In this document: piece by piece, positions 1 to 5,073 of the stretch
Numbering within the stretch: the first letter of the stretch is position 1
Layout: each line of letters opens with the position of its first letter
Assembly: GCA_046732895.1 (NCBI GenBank)
Contig: JBKPNZ010000044.1
Coordinates: 1-6,331 of the forward strand
DNA: 6,331 nt
Reading direction: 5' to 3'
DNA from: JBKPNZ01 sp046732895
GTDB lineage: Bacteria > Actinomycetota > Thermoleophilia > Solirubrobacterales > 70-9
The notes under the pieces: model-generated
Told to the model about the DNA's origin: nothing
Database searches by the model: none
What the model saw: the letters and a program-made list of their open reading frames with translations, nothing else
Position numbers and translations under genes: made by a program

Positions 1-593
1 TTCGCGTTCGCCATCTGCATCAGGGCCACCCCAGGCGCCGCCACGTGGTAGGTGTCGTAGAGCCGCCGCGCCTCCTCCTCGTCCAGCGCGTTCGCCCAGC
101 CGTACTTGAATTGGTCGAACGTGAGGGTGATCGCGCGCCTCCGGTTGAGGGGGTTCCTCAGAATCGGGGCGGAGACCTTCAGCGTGGAGTACGGGAGCGG
201 CAGCACGCCCCGGAACGGCCCCGGGTCGATGGCAACCGTCGCGGCCGAGAGAGCGCGATCCGCGATCAACTGGGCGAGCAGCCCCCCGGTCGAGTGGCCC
301 ATCACGGCCGGTTTCCGCTCCAGGGCCGCGATCACTTCGGCGGTGTGGTCGGCGACTTCCCCGAGCTTCTTGCCGGCGAGCACCTCGGGATTGGCCCTCG
401 CCTCCTCGACGGTCTCGGGATCGTCGGGCCAGTCGGGCGTCAGCGGTGCATAGCCGGCCTTCTTAAAGAACTCGGCCCAGTTGTCCCAACTGCTTGGCAG
501 CAACCAGAGGCCGTGAATGAAGACCACGGGCGTGTTACCCGAGGCGTTGGCTGCCTCGATCTGCCCCTGCTCCCGCCCGGAGATAGACGTCAT
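1..593 (-). CDS. alpha/beta hydrolase (3' end outside window)
   Basis: 197 codons are visible from ATG 593-591 to the left edge; the C-terminus, including the expected catalytic histidine, is missing. Seen: a beta-strand plus oxyanion motif FIHGLW (residues 25-30), then the nucleophile elbow GHSTGG at 99-104 with Ser101 as candidate nucleophile, then the IDPGPFRGV stretch (122-130) that follows the elbow in this family. The segment around FDQFKYGWAN (159-168) is the cap region seen in single-domain esterase or lipase-like hydrolases of actinobacteria. No signal peptide, so probably cytoplasmic. The start is supported by GAGGGG (601-606 on the complement) 7 nt upstream. It is divergent from the decayed LtrA gene. 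Substrate cannot be told from sequence. Family assignment is firm; function beyond ester or related hydrolysis is unknown. Confidence 0.9.
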   Translation of the reverse strand, partial: MTSISGREQGQIEAANASGNTPVVFIHGLWLLPSSWDNWAEFFKKAGYAPLTPDWPDDPETVEEARANPEVLAGKKLGEVADHTAEVIAALERKPAVMGHSTGGLLAQLIADRALSAATVAIDPGPFRGVLPLPYSTLKVSAPILRNPLNRRRAITLTFDQFKYGWANALDEEEARRLYDTYHVAAPGVALMQMANA

Positions 594-626
594 GGCAATT
601 CCCCTCGGTCGCAGTGAAGTCAGGCC

Positions 627-654
627 ACCCTATCCGAAGACAAGTGGGCGACAA
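627..654 (-). promoter_or_regulatory. candidate promoter of the alpha/beta hydrolase gene
   Basis: On the minus strand TTGTCG (654-649) and TAGGGT (632-627) are separated by 16 nt, a reasonable sigma-70-like pair. They lie about 35 nt upstream of the hydrolase start, leaving room for its GAGGGG ribosome site. Prediction by eye only. Confidence 0.4.
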
Positions 655-694
655 CCGGGAGGCTGACGCAAAACCGCGTGTCATCCGCTCGTCC

Positions 695-709
695 TATGCT
701 CGCGGCGTG
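695..709 (+). promoter_or_regulatory. -10-like box directly before the GTG start of the LtrA remnant
   Basis: TATGCT (695-700) is followed 6 nt later by GTG (707-709). No Shine-Dalgarno sequence precedes the GTG, and a transcript from this box would start at or next to it, so the ancestral gene was probably leaderless. No convincing -35 element is visible at the usual distance. Confidence 0.35.
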
Positions 710-1301
710 GCGGCCACTCCGAGCCCGATCGTCCCGGAGCTGCCGATCATCCGCGCTCGTGGGGAGGGCGATCAGCGAGCGACGTTCTTCGAACTCTTCT
801 TCGACCTCGTCTAGGTCTTCGCCGTCACCCAGCTGTCGCACCATCTGCTTGCGGACATCAGCTGGTCGGGCGCGGCCGAGACGGCGTTCATGCTCATCGC
901 CGTGTACTGGGCGTGGAACTACACGACGTGGATGACCAACTGGTTCGACCCGGACACGGCGCCGGTCCGGCTCGTACTGGTGTTCGTGATGGCCGCCAGC
1001 CTGCTGATGGCGGTCGCGATCCCGGAGGGGTTTCACGAGTACGCGCTGCTGTTCGCGTGCGCCTACTCATGACTCAGGAGCGCTGATCGCGCTCGGGGCC
1101 CCAGCCCTCTTCCTCGCCGGTCTGATGGCCTGCGCCGCCAGGATCGGCCAGGCCCAGAACCTGCCGCGCGCCGTGGTGGTCATCGCGCTCCTCGCCGCCG
1201 TGCCGCTCGCCGCGGTCGCCGACGGGTTGGCGGTGTCGGGAGTGCTCACCGCATTGCTGTCCGCGCTCGTGGTCGCCGAGCTGCTGCGCGGTGAGTCCTG
1301 A
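707..1301 (+). pseudogene. ltrA: LtrA-family membrane protein, decayed
   Basis: Remnant of a 'low temperature requirement A' family polytopic membrane protein, usually near 350-400 residues. From GTG 707 the frame reads the family hallmark FELFFDLV, then meets TAG at 812-814 and continues VFAVTQLSHHLL and AVYWAWNYTTWMTNWFDPD, again typical LtrA sequence, to a TGA at 1070-1072. One frame over, 1074-1301 encodes a C-terminal piece (ALGAPALFLAG, then a hydrophobic stretch ending AELLRGES) that resembles the last two membrane helices. So there are at least three lesions: one nonsense codon, loss of roughly half the gene in the middle, and a frame change at the junction (about 1067-1077). Nonsense readthrough alone could not restore it. 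The identity is clear for the N-terminal part; the C-terminal assignment is by resemblance. Confidence 0.88.
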
Positions 1302-1364
1302 TCCGAAGACCAGGCTTGCCCGGGCACGAAAATTGGACCATGCGTGGCTCCTTGCGGGACTGCT

Positions 1365-1381
1365 GCTTTCCATGCAAAGCG
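1365..1381 (+). repeat. palindromic operator-like element, copy A
   Basis: GCTTT and AAAGC arms (1365-1369 and 1376-1380) flank CCATGC. The 17 bases 1365-1381 equal the complement of 5752-5768 exactly, and 1361-1379 matches 5811-5828 apart from one substitution and one gap. It lies about 75-90 nt upstream of the lysozyme start, just upstream of a weak TACCTT box (1406-1411), which would suit an activator or repressor site. Confidence 0.6.
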
Positions 1382-1455
1382 GTAGTTCTTGCGCTTGATC
1401 CGCGCTACCTTAGGCGCCTGGGACGCCGCACACCGTGAAGAGGGAAGACTTACGG

Positions 1456-2097
1456 GTGACTGACCTCGACCCGCAGATCGAACAAAAGCGCCGCGAGTTT
1501 CGCGAATGGGTCGAGGAGGAAAAGGCGGACGTTCGCGAGCGCCTCCGCAACCGGATTCAAGATCACCGCAAGGAGACGCGAGATGAGATCGAGCGCCTCC
1601 GCGAGCGCTTCGGCGAGGCGGACCGCCTCTCGGACAAGGGTGCTGCGTTCATCGCCGATTTCGAAGGCTTCCCGGCAACCCAGCCCTACAACGACCCGGT
1701 CGGCTTCTGCACGGTCGGCTACGGGCATCTCCTTCACCGCTCGGCCTGCACAGATGCCGACCGTCACGAGTGGGCGGGGATCACCGAGGCGAAGGCACGG
1801 GAGCTGTTACGCCGCGACATGCAGACCTACGTGGCCGCCGTCCTCAACCTGATCGCGCCGGAGCTAAGTCAGCCACAACTCGACGCGCTCTCCTCGTTCA
1901 CGATGAATAACGGCGTCGGCTCCCTCGAGGAGTCAACCTTGCGACGACGCCTGAACGCCGGGGAATCGATGGACGCGGTCGTCGCGCACGAGCTGCCGCG
2001 ATGGGTCTTCGGTGGCAGCCCGCCCCAGAAGCTCGAAGGCCTGGTGCGGCGCCGGGCCGCCGAGGTGAGGCTCTTTACAAGCGGTCAGTACGCCTGA
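1456..2097 (+). CDS. GH24 (T4-type) lysozyme with N-terminal coiled coil
   Basis: Predicted muramidase that cuts the MurNAc-GlcNAc bond of peptidoglycan. From GTG 1456 it is 213 residues; an in-frame GTG at 1435 would add seven. I prefer 1456 because AGAGGGA (1438-1444) lies 11 nt upstream, whereas 1435 has only a weak GGGA. Counting from 1435, residues 14-64 are charged and heptad-like (EQKRREFREWVEEEK), a probable coiled coil. The catalytic core follows: DFEGF, YNDPVGFCTVGYGH, giving the Glu77-Asp87-Thr93 triad spaced as in phage endolysins. The later MNNGVG and RRRAAEVRLF motifs are also GH24-typical. No signal peptide or membrane helix is seen, so export would need a holin, a secretion system or cell lysis. 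One TTA leucine codon occurs in ELLRRD. It lies 46 nt upstream of the second wall-active gene, on the same strand. Confidence 0.88.
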   Translation: MTDLDPQIEQKRREFREWVEEEKADVRERLRNRIQDHRKETRDEIERLRERFGEADRLSDKGAAFIADFEGFPATQPYNDPVGFCTVGYGHLLHRSACTDADRHEWAGITEAKARELLRRDMQTYVAAVLNLIAPELSQPQLDALSSFTMNNGVGSLEESTLRRRLNAGESMDAVVAHELPRWVFGGSPPQKLEGLVRRRAAEVRLFTSGQYA

Positions 2098-2116
2098 ACG
2101 ACGCATCAGGCACTAG

Positions 2117-2143
2117 CGCGCGGTCGCGGTAGCATCCCGCGCG
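2117..2143 (+). promoter_or_regulatory. inverted repeat enclosing a -10 box before the M15-like gene
   Basis: CGCGCGG (2117-2123) and CCGCGCG (2137-2143) form perfect 7-bp arms around 13 bases containing TAGCAT (2130-2135). The right arm ends directly before GTG 2144, 8 nt after the -10-like box, and there is no Shine-Dalgarno, suggesting a leaderless transcript. The repeat could be an operator over the core promoter or a hairpin ending the lysozyme transcript. No good -35 is visible. Confidence 0.45.
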
Positions 2144-3094
2144 GTGGCCTACCGACTGATCGACTGCTGTCCGGTCCCGACGACGGAGGGCTTCGATGAC
2201 GAGGTGGAGGTGCTGCTGAAGGAGTCGGGGGGCACGCTCGCCAGCGCCTACCGCGGCACCGGCGTAGCGGACCTCTTGGCGCAGTGCGGCAAGCACGACC
2301 AGGCCTACCTCTACAACGGCTACGTCAATGGATTGCCGGGGTTCAACCCCGCGAACCCTCCCGGGCACTCGACGCACGAGCTCCACTCCGACGGTGTCGC
2401 CTATCCCATCCCAAACGGGCAGAGGCTCCCGCACGGCTGGATGTGTGGCCTCGACATCGACGACGCGCACGTCGCGGCCTTCTGCGCGGCTGCGCGAGCG
2501 CGCAACTGGGTCGTCACGGTCACCTATCCCGGGGACCCCCGCGAGGGCCACCACGTCAACTTCCGCAAGGAGCCCGAGATGGGCCCGACCTTCGACCCGC
2601 TGGAGAAGGGCGATTCCGGCGACCGGGTCGAGAAGGCCTCCGAGATCCTCGCCTACCTCCACGTCCCCGGGTCGGACTTCGACCACACCTACATGCACGC
2701 GAAGAAGAGCAGCTTCGACGGGGGCTTGGAGAGCGCGGTCAAGGACTTCCAGCGCGACCACAAGCTGAACGTCGACGGGGTCATCGGCAAGCACACGATG
2801 CAGCAGCTGCAGGTCTCCGAGCGACAGGAGCACGAGCACCGCCAGATCCGCGATCTGAAGCGCGAGCTGCAGAACGTCGAGCAGAACCTCCATCACCTCC
2901 GCGAGGGCCGCGACGACGTCCAGGCAAAGCTCGACAAGGCGCGCGAGACGCCCGGCCACGACGCGGAGCAGAAGGACCTGGTCCAGCGCAAGGAAGAGGC
3001 CGAGAAGGCGATCGACGAGGCCGGCAGTCACGCGGACGGGCTGCGCGAGCGGATCCGCGAGCACGGCGCCGACCCGGGAGTGGCGCCGTCGTGA
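2144..3094 (+). CDS. M15-like peptidase candidate with peptidoglycan-binding domain and C-terminal coiled coil
   Basis: 316 residues in three parts. Residues 1-145 contain GHSTHELHSDGVAY (74-87), CGLDIDD (101-107) and EGHHVNF (134-140). The order His - Asp - His resembles the zinc ligands of M15 peptidases (D,D- or L,D-cleaving lysins), with His78 or His81, Asp104 or Asp106, and His136 or His137 as candidates. However, the usual SxHxxGxAxD is not intact: after H81xxG84xA86 the Asp position is Pro88, and the acidic residues come later. Residues 151-223 are a good PG_binding_1 repeat (LEKGDSGDRV, then AVKDFQRDHKLNVDGVIG). Residues 225-308 are a long charged coiled coil. No signal peptide. Gene order suggests it works with the preceding lysozyme as wall-degrading partners. 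The binding domain is confident, the peptidase assignment moderate. Confidence 0.75.
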   Translation: MAYRLIDCCPVPTTEGFDDEVEVLLKESGGTLASAYRGTGVADLLAQCGKHDQAYLYNGYVNGLPGFNPANPPGHSTHELHSDGVAYPIPNGQRLPHGWMCGLDIDDAHVAAFCAAARARNWVVTVTYPGDPREGHHVNFRKEPEMGPTFDPLEKGDSGDRVEKASEILAYLHVPGSDFDHTYMHAKKSSFDGGLESAVKDFQRDHKLNVDGVIGKHTMQQLQVSERQEHEHRQIRDLKRELQNVEQNLHHLREGRDDVQAKLDKARETPGHDAEQKDLVQRKEEAEKAIDEAGSHADGLRERIREHGADPGVAPS

Positions 3095-3099
3095 CCCGC

Positions 3100-3127
3100 G
3101 ACCGTACCCCCCGCGCGGGGGACGGTC
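3100..3127 (+). terminator. strong hairpin after the M15-like gene
   Basis: GACCGT (3100-3105) pairs with ACGGTC (3122-3127) and CCCCC (3107-3111) with GGGGG (3117-3121), leaving one bulged A and a 5-nt loop. It begins 5 nt after the stop codon. There is no T-run behind it, so it is a GC-rich terminator-like hairpin of the kind common in actinobacteria rather than a canonical intrinsic terminator. Confidence 0.6.
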
Positions 3128-3197
3128 CTACCCCTCTCGACTTAACCCGTGGTACCGAACTCGGCCCATAGCGGATAATCAACCTCCGTGTAGGGAC

Positions 3198-3235
3198 ACG
3201 GGGGTCAAGGAGGACCCCCCGCAGAGAGCCCCCGT
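3198..3235 (+). other. mutually exclusive hairpins
   Basis: The G-run at 3200-3204 can pair with either of two downstream C-runs: GGGGGTC/GACCCCC with a 6-nt loop (3200-3219), or ACGGGGG/CCCCCGT with a 24-nt loop (3198-3235). A GATAAT box 20 nt upstream could start a short transcript through them, but no reading frame follows, so attenuation of a downstream gene has no obvious target. Confidence 0.35.
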
Positions 3236-3323
3236 CCTATCTAGCTGGCAGCGAGGGTCTTGTAGCCAGCCGCCGAGGTCAGTACGTCATTTGTTCGGGC
3301 CGATAGCGGTTGCCGGAGCCTAG

Positions 3324-3340
3324 GACTGCCCGTGGCAGTC
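3324..3340. terminator. perfect 7-bp hairpin
   Basis: GACTGCC (3324-3330) and GGCAGTC (3334-3340) with a CGT loop. It lies about 27 nt beyond the stop of the minus-strand gene at 3367, so it may help end that transcript. No T-tract on either strand. Confidence 0.4.
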
Positions 3341-3352
3341 GCGGAACTTGCG

Positions 3353-3367
3353 GCCGCCGATGGCGGC
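3353..3367 (-). terminator. hairpin at the stop codon of the helical-protein gene
   Basis: GCCGCC (3353-3358) and GGCGGC (3362-3367) with a 3-nt loop form a short perfect stem whose outer base is the last base of the TAG stop (3369-3367, minus strand). Together with the hairpin at 3324-3340 it probably acts as terminator or 3' stabiliser. No T-run. Confidence 0.45.
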
Positions 3368-3897
3368 TAGTAGGGCTCCTCGGCTGGCGTCATAAGAACG
3401 GGCACCTCCGCCACCTCAGCGAGGTAACCGGCATAGCGCTCCAGCTCGACCCTGGTCTTCTCGAGCGCGTCGCGGGCGTCCCGATGGTGATCCCAGTCGC
3501 GCTCATGGGCGAGGCGCGACGTCCCGTCAGGCCGTCGAGCCTCCCAATCCTCGAGGGCGGGATGCCACTCGGAGAGGACGGGGCGCAACAGCTCGTTGAG
3601 GATCACCACCGCTAGCTGGCCAAAGGAGGTGGTCCCCTTCCCGCTCGGTCGAGCCACGGTCGGGCCGTACCTCTTGAGGATCTCGCGGGTGCTGGCGAAG
3701 AGGCTGTAGTAAGACGTGATTGCCTCTCGAATGAGCCCGCGATGCTCCGGAAGGGCGATGACCGTGACGCGGGTGGCGAGCTCAACATACATCTCCCATG
3801 CTGCCTCCCGCTCCTCCTGGGCCGGTTCCCAGTCTGCCGAGAGCTTGATGGGGCTGAACGGAAAGTCGAAGCTGACGGTGAGCTTCTTGACCGGCAC
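3367..3897 (-). CDS. small, mostly helical protein of unrecognised family
   Basis: 176 residues from GTG 3897, supported by AGAGGGA (3909-3903) 5 nt upstream. I do not recognise the family. The first 20 residues look beta-like (KKLTVSFDFPFSPIKLS). The rest is predicted helical: 25-45, 54-76 (REAITSYYSLFASTREILKRYG), 90-120 and 128-163. A conserved-looking element is LRPVLSEWHPALEDWE (104-119). No signal peptide, no membrane helix, no obvious catalytic motif, and no P-loop. It is divergently arranged with the TIR-like gene, with 73 nt between the two starts and a perfect inverted repeat in the gap, which suggests joint regulation. It may be a partner, inhibitor or sensor for the TIR-like protein; that is inference from position only. 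Confidence 0.75.
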   Translation of the reverse strand: MPVKKLTVSFDFPFSPIKLSADWEPAQEEREAAWEMYVELATRVTVIALPEHRGLIREAITSYYSLFASTREILKRYGPTVARPSGKGTTSFGQLAVVILNELLRPVLSEWHPALEDWEARRPDGTSRLAHERDWDHHRDARDALEKTRVELERYAGYLAEVAEVPVLMTPAEEPY

Positions 3898-3928
3898 GGC
3901 GATCCCTCTGCGTGCACGAGGTGGAAAA

Positions 3929-3944
3929 GCGCAGGATACTGCGC
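3929..3944. promoter_or_regulatory. operator-like palindrome between divergent genes
   Basis: GCGCAG (3929-3934) and CTGCGC (3939-3944) are perfect 6-bp arms around GATA. The element sits about 27 nt before the plus-strand ATG and 32 nt before the minus-strand GTG. GATACT (3935-3940, plus) and TATCCT (minus) overlap its centre as possible -10 boxes, so a protein bound here could control both genes. No clear -35 boxes. Confidence 0.45.
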
Positions 3945-3970
3945 ATTCGACTCCGAAGAACGGTTCGACT

Positions 3971-4516
3971 ATGCGCTCCCCGATCTTCTTCAGCTATCCG
4001 AAGCCCTGGTCGTCGGATCAGATCCGGTTCATCGAACGTGTCTCCTCGTACCTCGAGCAGCGCGGCTTCGAACCCCGAACGCTCGGAGTCACCGACTACG
4101 ACATGGACGCGCCGCTGCGAGCGATCCGTCGGCTGATGCTCGACTCGAATGGCTTAGTGACGGTGGCGTTAAGTCGCATTCAGGTCAAAACGGGAAGCGC
4201 GAAGCTTCGAGCGTCGGACGGGGAGTTGGAAAATCAGGCTCTCGCCGGCTGCTGGCTCACTACCCCATGGGCGCATATTGAGGCAGCGATGGCGTATCAA
4301 CTGGGGCTTCCCATCCTTGTCTTCCGCGAGCAGGGCGTCCTAGCTGACGGGGTGCTCGAGCCGGGCGTCGTTGGTCTCTACATGCCCGAGATTGATCTCA
4401 AGCGCGACCTCGAGGCCTATTTCGCCTCGCCTGAGTGGACACAGCCGATGGGGCAGTGGGAGGGTCGCGTGAGGCGGGTGATCGAGCGGAAGGGGCAACC
4501 GCCAGAGCTCTACTGA
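3971..4516 (+). CDS. TIR-like domain protein, candidate NAD+-processing enzyme
   Basis: 181 residues from ATG 3971, the only good start before the conserved region; its Shine-Dalgarno is weak. The protein is a single alpha/beta domain. It opens with IFFSYPKP (5-12), like the first strand and SY motif of TIR domains. An amphipathic helix (IRFIERVSSYLEQRGFEPRTL) and DYDMDAPLRAIRRLM (42-56) follow in the place of the BB-loop region. Next come GLVTVALSR, a hydrophobic strand, then TTPWAHIEAAMAYQLGLPILV (97-117). The W-x-x-x-E arrangement (W100, E104) before a strand matches the TIR active-site helix, so E104 is the candidate catalytic Glu. A Rossmann-like LOG or deoxyribosyltransferase-type fold is the main alternative. 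Two TTA leucine codons (4154-4156, 4169-4171) are rare for such a genome. Its 3' end overlaps the coding end of the convergent TIR gene by 7 nt. Confidence 0.7.
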   Translation: MRSPIFFSYPKPWSSDQIRFIERVSSYLEQRGFEPRTLGVTDYDMDAPLRAIRRLMLDSNGLVTVALSRIQVKTGSAKLRASDGELENQALAGCWLTTPWAHIEAAMAYQLGLPILVFREQGVLADGVLEPGVVGLYMPEIDLKRDLEAYFASPEWTQPMGQWEGRVRRVIERKGQPPELY

Positions 4517-5073
4517 CCTCGGAAGCGAGGGAAGCGAACTCGACCGGACAGCCTCTCTCGCAGCTTCCGCCGCAGCGAGATCTGCGGGGGCCGAGCACGC
4601 ACACCGAGGATGAGCTCCAATCGCGCAAGTAGGCAATCGACGTCGTGATGCCATCTCGTGTCACTCAGCTCCAGCGCGTTTTGCTGCGTGATTGCCCGAA
4701 CCTCCTGGGGCAGATCGTTGGGGTTGGGCATCTGCGCGTCGGCGATGAGCACGGGGATCACTGCGACCTCGGGGAGACGCAGGGCGGTTTCGACCTCGAG
4801 CCGCACGAAATCGTCGGGGTCGGCGATGCGGGGGTCGCCCTCACCGTTCGCTTGGTTAGCCCATCTCGGTCCCATGATCACGAGCAGCGCGCGGCAGGCC
4901 GCGACGGCCTCTGTGATCCGCTTCGCGAAGTCGATTCCCTGGGGCAGGTCGATCTCGACGAAGACATTCGTTTCGCCAAAACGGGCCGCCATTGCGTCAT
5001 ACAGCCGCCCGGTCTGTCCGGCCGTCTCCTGGCGCCGGTAACTAATGAAGACCTTCGGCCCTGAGGTAGTCAC
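4510..5073 (-). CDS. TIR-domain protein, predicted NADase
   Basis: 187 residues from GTG 5073. The TIR domain covers about 6-155: KVFISYRRQ (7-15), VFVEIDLPQGIDF (37-49, the strand and BB loop), ALLVIMGPRW (62-71), then DDFVRLEVETAL (87-98), VAVIPVLI (103-110) and the final helices. Aligning DFVRLEVETAL with the DWVHKEIVTAL segment of human SARM1 places E93 on the SARM1 catalytic Glu642, so NAD+ hydrolysis or cyclisation is plausible. The tail (163-187) is very basic. The start overlaps the SLATT stop (GTGA, 5073-5070) and GGAGG (5082-5078) lies 4 nt upstream, so the two genes are translationally coupled. No membrane helix. Whether it makes a signal for its SLATT partner or depletes NAD+ itself cannot be told from sequence. 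Confidence 0.9.
   Translation of the reverse strand: MTTSGPKVFISYRRQETAGQTGRLYDAMAARFGETNVFVEIDLPQGIDFAKRITEAVAACRALLVIMGPRWANQANGEGDPRIADPDDFVRLEVETALRLPEVAVIPVLIADAQMPNPNDLPQEVRAITQQNALELSDTRWHHDVDCLLARLELILGVRARPPQISLRRKLRERLSGRVRFPRFRGQ

Larger units (their letters stand above)
3095..3366. other. gene-free stretch rich in inverted repeats
   Basis: No convincing coding frame on either strand. Besides the hairpin at 3100-3127 it holds a GATAAT box (3174-3179), alternative pairings around 3198-3235 (GGGGGTC 3200-3206 with GACCCCC 3213-3219, or ACGGGGG 3198-3204 with CCCCCGT 3229-3235), a 6-bp stem GCTGGC/GCCAGC (3244-3249 with 3265-3270), and two further hairpins at 3324-3340 and 3353-3367. 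It separates the wall-lysis pair from the TIR/SLATT block. A small RNA or an old integration boundary is possible; neither is demonstrated. Confidence 0.45.

Noticed and set aside
45..617. Plus-strand open frame opposite the alpha/beta hydrolase
   Set aside because: The minus strand shows GHSTGG and HG motifs in a continuous frame; the plus frame is its shadow.
812..814. Programmed readthrough of the TAG in the LtrA frame
   Set aside because: The same gene also has a large internal deletion and a frame change, so readthrough would not give a working protein.
2075..3064. Long open frame on the minus strand (329 codons) opposite the M15-like gene
   Set aside because: It mirrors the plus-strand gene codon by codon in a GC-rich region and reads as Leu/Val/Arg-rich sequence without domains, while the plus strand has a clear peptidoglycan-binding repeat.
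1435..3094. Prophage or prophage remnant
   Set aside because: Only two lysin-like genes are present; no integrase, terminase, capsid, tail or holin gene and no attachment repeats are visible in the window.
2284..3171. Second plus-strand open frame inside the M15-like gene
   Set aside because: Extremely Arg/Ala/Pro-rich, typical of an out-of-frame reading of high-GC coding DNA.
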